64,000 nucleotides of DNA from Hyphomicrobium sp. CS1GBMeth3 (lineage in GTDB: Bacteria > Pseudomonadota > Alphaproteobacteria > Rhizobiales > Hyphomicrobiaceae): assembly GCF_900117455.1 (NCBI RefSeq), contig NZ_FPHO01000002.1, positions 1,456,002-1,520,001 of the forward strand. Direction: 5' to 3'. Made by a program: the position numbers and the translations under genes. Below the pieces are notes generated by a model. That model was not told where the DNA came from. It made no database searches and was given only the letters and a program-made list of their open reading frames with translations. Positions 1 through 8,747 of the stretch are shown in pieces; the stretch's first letter is position 1, and every line of letters starts with the position of its first letter.

Positions 1-1
1 C

Positions 2-148
2 CATTTCGGTGTGCCGGTCTTGCCCCCCGAGCGCATCCCAGATGACATCGAGGTGCTCTTCATCGGGCTCAACCCGCTCAAGGCGAAAGACGTGATCGCC
101 GTGCAGCCTTGGCTGAACCGCGCCGGGCTTCACCACGTCTGGATCTAG
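2..148 (+). CDS. C-terminal end of an unidentified protein (partial)
   Basis: An open frame enters from the left edge and ends at TAG 146-148, giving the last 48 residues of a protein ending in HHVWI. The composition (PERIPDDIEVLFIGLNPL, then KAKDVIAVQPWLNRAGL) reads like a genuine folded protein and its codon use matches the neighbours. I do not recognise the family. No obvious terminator hairpin with a T-run follows, and the next gene starts 200 bases downstream. Confidence 0.5.
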   Translation, partial: HFGVPVLPPERIPDDIEVLFIGLNPLKAKDVIAVQPWLNRAGLHHVWI

Positions 149-348
149 GTCGGATCTCGATCGACCGGAGGCACGGATAGCGTGCCGACGAGTGGCAGAA
201 CCATCGGGACGGATGCCAGATGATGGTCTCTCCCAAAAACAACATCATGTCACGGCTGCTAAAATGGCCGCTATAAGCGGCGCCGATTCCTAGACACTTG
301 ACGCTGTGGCAGATTTGGTTTGCCCTATGACAGATCTGAGTTCATGAC

Positions 349-987
349 TTGAACATCGCTGTTCCGATAGAGCCCCTGGTGGCACCGTCCAACCCTGACT
401 CGACCCTTAAGATCCTCGTCATCGACGAAAACCCGATCCGGCGCGCCATCATCGAGGCGGGGCTCAAGGAGGCGGGCTTTACGGCGGTGACCATGCTTGT
501 CAACACCACCCGCCTCGTGGATCATATTTACAATCTCGACCCGGATGTTGTGCTGATCGATCTCGAAAATCCGAGCCGCGACGTGCTCGAGCAGATGTTT
601 CAAGTCTCGCGCACCGTGCGCCGCCCGATCGCCATGTTCGTCGATCGCAGCGAGAAAAGTGAGATCGAGGCCGCCATCGAGGCCGGCGTTTCCGCCTACA
701 TCGTCGATGGCCTCAAGAAAGAGCGCGTCAAGCCGATCCTCGACATGACGGTCTCGCGCTTCCACGCGTTCAACCGGCTGCGCGCCGAGCTCGACGAGGT
801 CAAGGGCGCCCTCAAGGACCGCAAAATCATCGAAAAAGCCAAGGGCATCCTTATGAAAAGCCGCGGCATAGACGAGGAGCACGCCTATGACCTCTTGCGC
901 AAGACCGCAATGTCGCAAGGCAAGCGCATCGCGGACGTTGCAAAGGCCCTTGTTAGCGCCGCTGATCTCCTGAATGGCGAGGGCTAG
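349..987 (+). CDS. nasT: NasT, ANTAR-domain nitrate response antiterminator
   Basis: A protein of 212 residues with a CheY-like receiver domain (about 20-135, with ILVIDENPIRRAIIEAG and the phospho-acceptor region DVVLIDLENP) and a C-terminal ANTAR RNA-binding domain (about 140-205, containing EKAKGILMKSRGIDEEHAYDLLRK). ANTAR proteins bind paired hexaloop hairpins and stop premature termination. The chosen start is TTG 349. An ATG at 344 opens only a three-codon frame, and GTG 379 is an alternative. nasS follows after 3 bases, and the likely target RNA lies just before nrtA at 2433-2560. In known NasST pairs NasS holds NasT inactive until nitrate or nitrite binds. Confidence 0.9.
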   Translation: MNIAVPIEPLVAPSNPDSTLKILVIDENPIRRAIIEAGLKEAGFTAVTMLVNTTRLVDHIYNLDPDVVLIDLENPSRDVLEQMFQVSRTVRRPIAMFVDRSEKSEIEAAIEAGVSAYIVDGLKKERVKPILDMTVSRFHAFNRLRAELDEVKGALKDRKIIEKAKGILMKSRGIDEEHAYDLLRKTAMSQGKRIADVAKALVSAADLLNGEG

Positions 988-990
988 CCC

Positions 991-2256
991 ATGACCGAAA
1001 GAGCCACCATCGCCGGATCGGGCCGGAAGCGCGAAATTCACGCGGGCTTCATCCCGCTCTCCGACTGTGCACCGCTCGTCATCGCCTCGGAGCTCGGGTT
1101 TGACCGCCGCTATGGGTTCTCGCTCGTGCTGCATCGCGAGGCGTCGTGGGCAAATATTCGCGACAAGGTCGACGTCGGCGCACTCGACTGCGCGCATATG
1201 CTGGCGCCGATGCCGATCGCTGCGCATCTTGGGCTTGGCCGGGCGACCGAGCCGATCATCGCGCCCATGGCGCTGAGCCTCAACGGCAACGCGATCACGG
1301 TCTCGACCAAGCTCTATGAGGACATGCGCGCGGCCGATGGGCCGGCGGCCCTGGCCGGCGGCATGATGGCAGCAAACGCGCTGGCCGCCGTGGTGCGCGC
1401 TCGCCAGCAGGCCGGTCGCGAGCCGCTGACGCTCGGCATGGTCTATCCGTTCTCGTGCCACAACTACGACCTGCGCTACTGGCTTGCCGCCGCCGGCATC
1501 GATCCCGACAACGACGTCAATCTCGTAGTGGTGCCGCCGCCGCTGATTGCCGAGAACCTCAAGGCGGGCCGCGTCGACGGTTTTTGCGTCGGGCAGCCGT
1601 GGAACAGCCTGGCTGTTGCCGAGGCCGATGGCGTGATTGTCGCGACGAAGAGCCAGCTCTGGTCGATGAGCCCGGAAAAAGTGCTTGGCGTTCGCGAGGT
1701 GTTTGCCGAACGTGAGCCCGATCTCGTTCGCGATCTGGTCCGCGCCCTCGTCGCCGCTGGTCAATGGCTCGACCAACCCGAGAACCGGCCGGACGCAGCC
1801 CGTATCCTCGCGCGTCCCGAATTCATCGGACTCAAGGAAGAGATCATTGCGCCACCTTTGACGGGCATCATGAAGTGCGGCGGCCAGCAACCAGACGTCA
1901 TCGACCCTGATCTCGTCGTGTTTCATCGCGGCTTCGCAAACTTCCCGTGGCGCTCGCACGCCGTGTGGCTGATGACGCAGATGATCCGCTGGGGCCAGGT
2001 GCGCGAGCCGTTCAATCTCGAGGCCGTCGCCGAGCGTGTTTTCAGAACAGACCTTTACCGTGAGGCCGTAGCGGCCGACGGCGGTGCCGTTCCTCCGTCC
2101 GACTACAAGGCGGAGGGTGAGGCGGCGGAAAAATCTCCTCCGCACTTTTTTGGAGGCGAGAGCTTCGATCCCGCCGCGGCGCTCGCCTATCTGGATCGGC
2201 TTCCGATCCGGCACGCAGGAGCTGAGCTCGAGGCATTCGCGGCGCTCAATCGCTGA
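991..2256 (+). CDS. nasS: NasS, cytoplasmic nitrate/nitrite sensor of the NrtA/CmpA family
   Basis: A protein of 421 residues of the nitrate-binding NrtA/CmpA fold (HAGFIPLSDCAPLVIASELG near the N-terminus, YDLRYWLAAAGIDPDNDV and VDGFCVGQPWNSLAV mid-protein, then MIRWGQV). It starts MTERATIAGSG with no signal peptide or Tat motif, unlike the related NrtA at 2602. That difference marks it as the cytoplasmic sensor NasS rather than a transport component. It lies 3 bases after nasT, so translation is probably coupled. The order nasT-nasS is the reverse of the nasS-nasT order known in some bacteria. The role is inferred from family and context. Confidence 0.87.
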   Translation: MTERATIAGSGRKREIHAGFIPLSDCAPLVIASELGFDRRYGFSLVLHREASWANIRDKVDVGALDCAHMLAPMPIAAHLGLGRATEPIIAPMALSLNGNAITVSTKLYEDMRAADGPAALAGGMMAANALAAVVRARQQAGREPLTLGMVYPFSCHNYDLRYWLAAAGIDPDNDVNLVVVPPPLIAENLKAGRVDGFCVGQPWNSLAVAEADGVIVATKSQLWSMSPEKVLGVREVFAEREPDLVRDLVRALVAAGQWLDQPENRPDAARILARPEFIGLKEEIIAPPLTGIMKCGGQQPDVIDPDLVVFHRGFANFPWRSHAVWLMTQMIRWGQVREPFNLEAVAERVFRTDLYREAVAADGGAVPPSDYKAEGEAAEKSPPHFFGGESFDPAAALAYLDRLPIRHAGAELEAFAALNR

Positions 2257-2398
2257 GCCGGGCCGGACCTCCCACTGCCAAACGACTCGGCATTTTTTCT
2301 TCGCATTGCACAAACGGCGCGCAGCCGCCTGCCTGTGGCAGGTCGACGCTTTTTTATTTAACATACTGAAAACGCATACAAAATTCAATCATTCCGAT

Positions 2399-2415
2399 TT
2401 GGCACGATCCTTGAT
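2399..2415 (+). promoter_or_regulatory. Putative sigma-54 (-24/-12) promoter of the nrt/nas operon
   Basis: The sequence TTGGCACGATCCTTGAT matches the sigma-54 consensus YTGGCACGRNNNTTGCW at every fixed position except A for C in the -12 TTGC. A start about 12 bases past the -12 element falls near 2425, just before the first leader hairpin at 2433. That fits NtrC-type nitrogen control of nitrate assimilation. I did not find a convincing NtrC site upstream. Confidence 0.65.
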
Positions 2416-2432
2416 CTTAAACATCCCGAGAC

Positions 2433-2484
2433 GGGCAGTGCGGGCTGCCCGGCATTCGACATAGCGGCTCAACGGCGGGCCGCT
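2433..2484 (+). promoter_or_regulatory. Paired ANTAR-type hairpins, putative NasT RNA target
   Basis: Two hairpins lie 12 bases apart. P1 is GGGCAG (2433-2438) pairing with CTGCCC (2445-2450) around the hexaloop TGCGGG. P2 is an 8-bp stem with one G-U pair (2463-2470 with 2477-2484) around the hexaloop AACGGC. ANTAR targets are known to be two hairpins with hexaloops carrying A at position 1 and G at position 4. P2 fits exactly, and P1 has the G4 but U1. The pair sits between the sigma-54 site and the terminator at 2494-2560. Confidence 0.7.
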
Positions 2485-2493
2485 CCACATGGC

Positions 2494-2560
2494 AACGCTG
2501 CCTCGACGAAACGGGACCGATGTTCGGTCACGGCTCTTCGATGCGGCGTTTTTTGTTTTT
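2494..2560 (+). terminator. Leader intrinsic terminator, probably overcome by NasT
   Basis: A long imperfect hairpin has an outer stem AACGCTGC (2494-2501) with GCGGCGTT (2543-2550, one G-U) and an inner stem GACCGA (2515-2520) with TCGGTC (2524-2529). It is followed at once by TTTTTTGTTTTT (2549-2560). It sits 41 bases before the nrtA start, inside the leader, as expected for an attenuator rather than an end-of-gene terminator. Confidence 0.75.
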
Positions 2561-2601
2561 GGCGCGGCCATGAGGCCCGCGCACGGGACGGGAGAATCGG
2601 A

Positions 2602-3924
2602 ATGACGGGTTCGAAACGTGGAGCAGGCCTCTTCGGAAACGGCGCGGGCCTCTCGCGGCGCGCGATGCTCAAGGGGACGGGCACAGCGGCGTTGATCGCG
2701 GCTGCAAAAACGTTGGTGCCGGGAGGTGCCAATGTGGCGTGGGCGGCCGGACCGGAGACGACAAAGGCCGTGCTGGGTTACATCGCGCTGACTGATGCCG
2801 CCCCGCTGATCATCGCCAAGGAAAAAGGCCTCTTTGCCAAGTACGGGCTCCCGGATGTCGAGGTTCTGAAGCAGGCCTCATGGGGAGCTACGCGCGACAA
2901 CCTCGTGCTCGGCTCGGACTCGAACGGCATCGACGGCGCCCACATCCTGACCCCGATGCCCTACCTGATCTCGACCGGCAAGGTCACCCAGAACAACGTG
3001 CCTGTGCCGATGAGCATTCTCGCGCGCCTCAACTACGACTGTCAGGGCATTTCCGTCTCGAAAGAATACGAAGCGCTCACCGTCGGGGCCGACGCCTCGG
3101 CCCTGAAAGAGGCGTTCGCCAAGAAGAAGGCCGAAGGCAAGGAGGTGAAGGTCGCCATGACCTTCCCCGGCGGCACCCACGATCTGTGGCTTCGCTACTG
3201 GCTGGCCGCCGGCGGCATCGATCCCGACAAGGATGTCTCGACCATCGTTGTTCCCCCGCCGCAGATGGTCGCGAACATGAAGGTCGGCAACATGGATGCC
3301 TTCTGTGTCGGCGAGCCGTGGAATGAGCAGCTCGTCAATCAGGGCATTGGTTTCACGGCTTGCACGACGGGCGAGATCTGGTTCCGCCATCCCGAGAAGG
3401 CGCTCGGCATGCGCTCAGCGTGGATCGACAAGAACCCGACCGCCGCGCGCGCATTGCTGATGGCCGTGATGGAAGCCCAGCAGTGGTGCGAGGCAATGGA
3501 CAACAAAGAGGAGCTGGCCACCATCCTCGGCAAGCGCCAATGGTTCAACGTGCCGCCGGCCGACATCATCGGCCGCATCAAAGGCGACATCAACTACGGC
3601 CGCGGCCGCAAGGAAATCGGCACCAAGCTGCTGATGAAGTTCTGGGAGGATGGCGTCGTCTCCTATCCGTTCAAGAGCCACGATGCGTGGTTCGTGACCG
3701 AGGACATCCGCTGGGGAAAGTTCGCTCCCGATACCGACGTCAAGGCGTTGGTCGACAAGGTGAACCGCGAAGATATCTGGCGGGAGGCTGCCGGCGCCCT
3801 CGGCATCACCCCCCCGGAGAGCACCTCGCGCGGCAAGGAGACTTTCTTCGACGGCAAGGTCTTCGACCCTGACAACCCGCAGGCCTACCTGGCATCGCTC
3901 GCGATCACGCGCGTCGCGGCCTGA
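2602..3924 (+). CDS. nrtA: NrtA, periplasmic nitrate-binding protein of the ABC transporter
   Basis: A protein of 440 residues of the NrtA/CmpA family. The N-terminus carries a twin-arginine signal, LSRRAMLKG at about residues 17-25, followed by a hydrophobic stretch to about 50, so it is probably exported folded by Tat. Family motifs include YDCQGISVSKEYEAL, HDLWLRYWLAAGGIDPDKDV and MDAFCVGEPWNEQLV. It captures nitrate (or nitrite/cyanate-like anions) for NrtB and NrtD. GACGGGAG lies just before ATG 2602. It is the first gene after the leader, so its expression should depend on antitermination. Confidence 0.92.
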   Translation: MTGSKRGAGLFGNGAGLSRRAMLKGTGTAALIAAAKTLVPGGANVAWAAGPETTKAVLGYIALTDAAPLIIAKEKGLFAKYGLPDVEVLKQASWGATRDNLVLGSDSNGIDGAHILTPMPYLISTGKVTQNNVPVPMSILARLNYDCQGISVSKEYEALTVGADASALKEAFAKKKAEGKEVKVAMTFPGGTHDLWLRYWLAAGGIDPDKDVSTIVVPPPQMVANMKVGNMDAFCVGEPWNEQLVNQGIGFTACTTGEIWFRHPEKALGMRSAWIDKNPTAARALLMAVMEAQQWCEAMDNKEELATILGKRQWFNVPPADIIGRIKGDINYGRGRKEIGTKLLMKFWEDGVVSYPFKSHDAWFVTEDIRWGKFAPDTDVKALVDKVNREDIWREAAGALGITPPESTSRGKETFFDGKVFDPDNPQAYLASLAITRVAA

Positions 3925-3958
3925 CCCCCATGCCCCTCGAACAGGAGCTCTCATTCTG

Positions 3959-4888
3959 ATGAACGCGATATCCACCCGGCCCATGTTGGTCGACGCCGCG
4001 GGCACCGGACCGGCGGAGGCCAAGGCGGCACAGCCGAAAGCTGACGAAAGCAAAGTCGTGCCGCTCGAGACACCCCGCGCCCGCAGCGCCTCGCGCGTTG
4101 TCTCCGCGCTCCGCGAGACGACGGCAACCGTCGTCCCGCCGCTCATCGTGCTGGCCATGTTGCTGCTCGCCTGGCAGCTCGCTACCGACAAACCCGACTC
4201 ATCCCTGCCGTCGCCGCTCAAGATCTGGACCGACGCCAACGATCTCATCGTGTCGCCGTTCTTTAATTACGGGCCGCAGGATCTCGGGCTCGGATGGCGT
4301 GTGCTGACCAGCCTCGAGCGCGTGTTCTATGGTTTCGGCCTCTCGGCGATCGTCGGCGTGGTAATGGGTGCGATCGTCGGCCAGAGCGTGTGGGCGATGC
4401 GCGGCCTCGATCCAATCTTCCAAGTGCTGCGCACCGTGCCGCCGCTGGCCTGGCTGCCGATTTCTCTTGCCGCCTTCCAAGACAGCGGCCCGTCTGCTGT
4501 GTTCGTGATCTTCATCACCGCCGTGTGGCCGGTGATCATCAACACCGCCGTCGGCATTCGCAACATCCCGCAGGACTATCGCAACGTGGCCGAGGTGCTG
4601 CGCCTCAATCCACTCGAGTACTTCTGGCGCATCATGATCCCATCGGCGGCGCCCTACATCTTCACGGGTCTTCGCATCGGCATCGGACTGTCGTGGCTGG
4701 CCATCGTCGCGGCCGAGATGCTGACCGGCGGCGTCGGCATCGGCTTCTTCATCTGGGACGCCTGGAACTCATCGCGCCTCTCCGACATCGTCGTCGCCCT
4801 CATCTACATCGGCGTCGTCGGCTTCGTGCTCGACCGGTTGGTCGCGCTTGTAGGACGCATCGCCACCCGCGGCACCGCCAGCGCCTGA
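3959..4888 (+). CDS. nrtB: NrtB, nitrate ABC transporter permease
   Basis: A protein of 309 residues with a hydrophilic N-terminal leader of about 55 residues and a BPD_transp_1 permease core. The segments run from VVPPLIVLAMLLLAWQLAT to VALIYIGVVGFVLDRLVALVG. The coupling loop EVLRLNPLEYFWRIMIPSAAPYIFTG matches the EAA motif of inner-membrane permeases. It lies 34 bases after nrtA and 10 bases before the ATPase gene, in the same operon. It forms the transmembrane channel for nitrate uptake; the substrate is inferred from the operon. Confidence 0.9.
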   Translation: MNAISTRPMLVDAAGTGPAEAKAAQPKADESKVVPLETPRARSASRVVSALRETTATVVPPLIVLAMLLLAWQLATDKPDSSLPSPLKIWTDANDLIVSPFFNYGPQDLGLGWRVLTSLERVFYGFGLSAIVGVVMGAIVGQSVWAMRGLDPIFQVLRTVPPLAWLPISLAAFQDSGPSAVFVIFITAVWPVIINTAVGIRNIPQDYRNVAEVLRLNPLEYFWRIMIPSAAPYIFTGLRIGIGLSWLAIVAAEMLTGGVGIGFFIWDAWNSSRLSDIVVALIYIGVVGFVLDRLVALVGRIATRGTASA

Positions 4889-4898
4889 GGAGATCATC

Positions 4899-5708
4899 AT
4901 GACTGAGACATCGCAAAAGCCGTTCCTGCAGTTGCAGGACGTCCGCAAAATCTTCAGCCGTGGCGGAACGGAGACGGAGGTTCTGCACGACATCAGCCTC
5001 GACATCGCCGAAGGCGAATTCATCTCGATCATCGGTCATTCGGGCTGCGGAAAGTCGACGTTGCTGAACCTGATCGCGGGCCTAACCAGGGTCACGACTG
5101 GCGCCGTTCTTCTCGATAACCGAGAGGTCAACGAACCGGGACCCGAGCGGGCGGTCGTGTTCCAAAACCATTCTCTGCTGCCGTGGCTCACGGTCTACGA
5201 GAACGTACGTATCGCCGTCGACAAGGTGTTCGGCAGGGCGAAGAGCCGCGCAGAACGCCATGCCTGGACGCTCCACAACCTCGACCTCGTGCAGATGGTG
5301 CATGCGAAGGACAAACGTCCGGCGGAGATCTCGGGCGGCATGAAGCAGCGCGTCGGCATCGCCCGTGCGCTCGCCATGGAGCCGAAGGTACTGTTGATGG
5401 ACGAGCCGTTCGGTGCGCTCGACGCGCTGACGCGCGCGCATTTGCAAGAATCGGTCATGCAAATCCACGCCCGGCTCGGCAACACGGCCATCATGATCAC
5501 GCACGATGTGGACGAGGCGGTGCTGCTCTCGGATCGCATCGTCATGATGACGAACGGGCCGTCGGCGCGCGTGGGCGAGATCCTGGACGTGGACCTTCCA
5601 CGTCCGCGCAACCGGCTCGAGCTGGTGTCGGACGCACGCTACATCCACGCCCGCGAGGCGGTGCTCAAATTCCTCTATGAGCGCCACCGCTATATCGAGG
5701 CCGCATAG
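4899..5708 (+). CDS. nrtD: NrtD-type nitrate ABC transporter ATPase
   Basis: An ABC ATPase of 269 residues with Walker A GHSGCGKSTLL (about 47-57), Q-loop VVFQNHSLLPWLTV, signature ISGGMKQRVGIARAL and Walker B LLMDEPFGALDAL. The switch His is in MITHDVDEAV. It is a single-domain NrtD/TauB-like subunit without the NrtA-like C-terminal domain of cyanobacterial NrtC. It starts at ATG 4899 after GAGGAG and energises uptake with NrtA and NrtB. Confidence 0.9.
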   Translation: MTETSQKPFLQLQDVRKIFSRGGTETEVLHDISLDIAEGEFISIIGHSGCGKSTLLNLIAGLTRVTTGAVLLDNREVNEPGPERAVVFQNHSLLPWLTVYENVRIAVDKVFGRAKSRAERHAWTLHNLDLVQMVHAKDKRPAEISGGMKQRVGIARALAMEPKVLLMDEPFGALDALTRAHLQESVMQIHARLGNTAIMITHDVDEAVLLSDRIVMMTNGPSARVGEILDVDLPRPRNRLELVSDARYIHAREAVLKFLYERHRYIEAA

Positions 5709-5749
5709 GTCTCACGTCTTCACGATCTACCGCAACGAAGCGAGACACG

Positions 5750-6970
5750 ATGAGCGAACCCCTCGTCATAATCGGCAATGGCATGGCCGCGACACGCCTC
5801 GTCGACGAGCTGACGACGCTGGTGCCCGGCCGCTACGCGATCGCCGTCATCGGCGAGGAGCCGTCGCTGGCCTACAACCGCGTGCTGCTGTCGTCGCTGC
5901 TCGCGCGTGAGATCGACGAGGAGGCGGTCATCCTGAAGGACGCCGCGTGGTGGCGTGATCGCGGCGTGACGCTCGTTTACGGGCGACGCGCTGTCGAGAT
6001 CGACACCCGCGGCAAGTTCGTGCGCCTGCGGGGCGGCGCAAAGCTCGACTATTCCAAGCTGGTGCTGGCACTGGGCTCGGAAGCGGTGCGGCTGCCGCTG
6101 CCCGGTGCCGACTTGCCGGGCGTCGTGACCTTCCGCGAAAAGTCCGACGTGGACGCGATACTGTCGCGCGCCCGCCCTGGAACTCGGGCCGTCGTTATCG
6201 GCGGTGGGTTGCTCGGCCTCGAAGCGGCTTATGGTCTCACGAAAGCAGGCGCCGATGTTTCGGTGGTCCATCTCATGGATCGCTTGATGGAGCGCCAGCT
6301 CGATGCCGAGGCTGCCGGCTTGCTCGAGGCTGCTCTCGAGGACCGCGGCATCCACGTATTTCTGAATGCCGAGAGCGAGGCCGTGCAGGGCCGCCGCAAG
6401 GTTGCGGGTCTGCGCCTCAAGGACGGGCGCAACATTCCGGCCGATCTGATCGTGATGGCAGTGGGTATTCGCCCCAACGTGCGGCTCGCACGTGGAGCCG
6501 ATCTTACGGTCAACCGCGGCATCGTGGTCGGCGACGATCTCGCAACCGATGACCCCGACGTTTATGCGCTCGGCGAATGTGCCGAGCATCGCGGCACCTG
6601 CTATGGCCTCGTGGAACCGGCTTACGAGCAGGCGCGTACTCTCGCCCGCGCACTCGCGGGACACGACGCCCGCTATCAAGGATCACTGCTCGCGACAAAT
6701 CTCAAGGTGTCCGGCGTCAACGTCTTCTCGGCCGGTGATTTCCTCGGCACCCCAGGATCGGAGCCGATCGTGCTGCGAGACCCAGGACGCAAGAGCTACC
6801 GCAAGCTGGTGATCAACCAGGATCGGCTGACCGGCGCCGTGTTGGTCGGCGATACCACGGACGCACTCTGGTACCTCGATCTGATCCGTTCAGGCGCACC
6901 GATCGAGCAGTTGCGCGATGGCCTCGTTTTCGGACGCGCCTTCGCCGAGCCGCCGGCGCGCGCAGCTTAG
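5750..6970 (+). CDS. FAD-dependent NAD(P)H oxidoreductase of the nas operon
   Basis: A protein of 406 residues of the pyridine nucleotide-disulfide oxidoreductase class, like the NirB N-terminal half and rubredoxin/ferredoxin reductases. The FAD-binding motif IIGNGMAATR is at the N-terminus and the NAD(P)H motif VVIGGGLLGLEAAYGL at about 145-160. The FAD contact region has YALGECAEH. It lacks the sirohaem and Fe-S domains of NirB. It sits between the transporter and the nitrite reductase, so it probably feeds electrons to NasA or NirA. Which partner it serves cannot be read from the sequence. NasB- or NasC-like reductase is a reasonable description. Confidence 0.8.
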   Translation: MSEPLVIIGNGMAATRLVDELTTLVPGRYAIAVIGEEPSLAYNRVLLSSLLAREIDEEAVILKDAAWWRDRGVTLVYGRRAVEIDTRGKFVRLRGGAKLDYSKLVLALGSEAVRLPLPGADLPGVVTFREKSDVDAILSRARPGTRAVVIGGGLLGLEAAYGLTKAGADVSVVHLMDRLMERQLDAEAAGLLEAALEDRGIHVFLNAESEAVQGRRKVAGLRLKDGRNIPADLIVMAVGIRPNVRLARGADLTVNRGIVVGDDLATDDPDVYALGECAEHRGTCYGLVEPAYEQARTLARALAGHDARYQGSLLATNLKVSGVNVFSAGDFLGTPGSEPIVLRDPGRKSYRKLVINQDRLTGAVLVGDTTDALWYLDLIRSGAPIEQLRDGLVFGRAFAEPPARAA

Positions 6971-6983
6971 GGAGAGGAGAACG

Positions 6984-8747
6984 ATGAGCGCAGAATTCTC
7001 CGCCGAGCAGAAACGCTACCTCGAAGGCTTCATGTCGGGCGTTCAGGCGGGACAATTGTCTCAGGGCCTGAAGCCTGCTGCCGCGCCGGCTAGCGTGCCG
7101 ACGGGGCCCGATGCCGACCATTTCAAGGCTCAGGACGCCACCAAGGCCGCCGGAAAGAAACTTGTCGATCAAGAGATCTGGAAACGCGAGGAGCATCCGT
7201 TCGACGCCTATGCCCGTCTCAAGGCACAGGCCGACAAGGGCGAGTATCCGAAGCCGCCGGACAATTTCCGCTGGCGTTACTACGGCCTCTTCTATGTGGC
7301 ACCGGCGCAGAACAGCTACATGTGCCGGCTCAGAATCCCGAACGGCGTCCTGACCCACTGGCAACTCGCTGGGCTCGCCGACGTCGCCCAGTCGTTCGGC
7401 GGCGGATACGCACACGTCACCACACGTGCCAACTTCCAGATCCGCGAGATCGAGGCGTCCAACGCCGTTAAAGTTGTCGAAGCCATCCAGGACCTCGGGC
7501 TTTGCTCGCGCGGCTCGGGTGCGGACAATATCCGCAACGTCACCGGCACGCCCACCGCAGGCATCGATCCCGACGAGTTGCTCGACACGCGTCCTTATGC
7601 ACGCGAATGGCACTTTCATGTGCTGAACGACCGCTCGCTCACGGGACTGCCACGCAAGTTCAACGTGGCCTATGACGGCGCTGGAACCATCGCGGCACTC
7701 GAGGAAACCAACGACATCGGGTTCCAGGCGGTCGAGGTGGCGGAGGGTGCACCCGTTCCCGCCGGCATTTATTTTCGCCTCGTGCTCGGCGGCATCACCG
7801 GCCACAAGGACTTCGCGCGCGACACCGGAGTTATCCTGCCGCCGCACGATGCCACTCGCGTCGCCGACGCCATTGTTCGCGTCTTCATCGAGCACGGCGA
7901 CCGCACCAACCGCAACAAGGCTCGCCTCAAGTACGTACTCGATACCTGGGGCTTCGAGAAGTTCCTGGCTGCCGTCGAGGAAAAGCTCGGCTTCAAGATG
8001 ACGCGGATTTCGACGGAGCACGTAAAGCCGCGCAAATCACCGAACCGAACGGCCCACATCGGCGTACATGCCCAGCGCCAGCAGGGGCTCAATTGGATCG
8101 GTCTCGTGTTGCCAGTCGGAAAATTGACGGTGGAGCAGATGCACGCAATTGCATCGCTCGCCCGTGATCTGGGAGACGGCGATATCCGTCTCACGGTTTG
8201 GCAAAATCTGCTCGTCTCCGGCGTCCCGGACTCAAAGGTGTCGGAGGCGCTATCCCGCATCGAGGCCATGGGCCTATCTGCCGAGGCAACCGCGATCCGC
8301 GCCGGCCTCGTCGCCTGCACCGGCAATACCGGCTGCAAGTTTGCTGCTGCCAACACCAAAGGCACGGCGGAGAAAATTGCCGCGCACGTCGAGGGCAAGC
8401 TCACGCTCGACACGCCTGTCAACATCCACTTGACCGGCTGCCATCATTCCTGCGCCCAGCATTACATCGGCGATATTGGCCTGATCGGCGCAAAGGTCCC
8501 GCTTAACGACGACGGCGATACTGCCGAGGGCTTTCACATTCTGGTCGGCGGCGGATCCGGGGCTGACGCAACGATCGCACGCGAACTCTGGCGCGACATC
8601 AAGAGTGAGGACTGCCCGGCCGCGGTCGAGCGTCTGCTCGCCGCCTACTTGGCACACCGCCAGGATGCGAGCGAAACCTTCTTCGCATTCGCCAATCGCA
8701 CCGATACCGAAACGCTGAAGCGCCTCGCCGAGGAGCACGCCGCATGA
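6984..8747 (+). CDS. nirA: NirA-type assimilatory nitrite reductase (sirohaem, 4Fe-4S)
   Basis: A protein of 587 residues of the nitrite/sulfite reductase family, with the duplicated ferrodoxin-like half domains. The Fe-S/sirohaem ligands are C445 and C451 (CTGNTGC) and C486 and C490 (GCHHSC). Sirohaem-contact basic residues lie in HVTTRANFQIREI and GSGADNIRNVTG. I chose ATG 6984, 13 bases after the previous stop and preceded by GGAGAGGAG; an in-frame ATG at 6918 would overlap the oxidoreductase gene. It reduces nitrite to ammonium by six electrons. Sulfite reductase is an alternative by homology, but the operon argues for nitrite. Confidence 0.88.
   Translation: MSAEFSAEQKRYLEGFMSGVQAGQLSQGLKPAAAPASVPTGPDADHFKAQDATKAAGKKLVDQEIWKREEHPFDAYARLKAQADKGEYPKPPDNFRWRYYGLFYVAPAQNSYMCRLRIPNGVLTHWQLAGLADVAQSFGGGYAHVTTRANFQIREIEASNAVKVVEAIQDLGLCSRGSGADNIRNVTGTPTAGIDPDELLDTRPYAREWHFHVLNDRSLTGLPRKFNVAYDGAGTIAALEETNDIGFQAVEVAEGAPVPAGIYFRLVLGGITGHKDFARDTGVILPPHDATRVADAIVRVFIEHGDRTNRNKARLKYVLDTWGFEKFLAAVEEKLGFKMTRISTEHVKPRKSPNRTAHIGVHAQRQQGLNWIGLVLPVGKLTVEQMHAIASLARDLGDGDIRLTVWQNLLVSGVPDSKVSEALSRIEAMGLSAEATAIRAGLVACTGNTGCKFAAANTKGTAEKIAAHVEGKLTLDTPVNIHLTGCHHSCAQHYIGDIGLIGAKVPLNDDGDTAEGFHILVGGGSGADATIARELWRDIKSEDCPAAVERLLAAYLAHRQDASETFFAFANRTDTETLKRLAEEHAA

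Noticed and set aside
325..2388. A 687-codon open frame antisense to nasT and nasS
   Set aside because: It mirrors two clear family genes, has no ribosome site and reads as Arg/His-rich low-quality protein, as expected from GC-rich codon bias.
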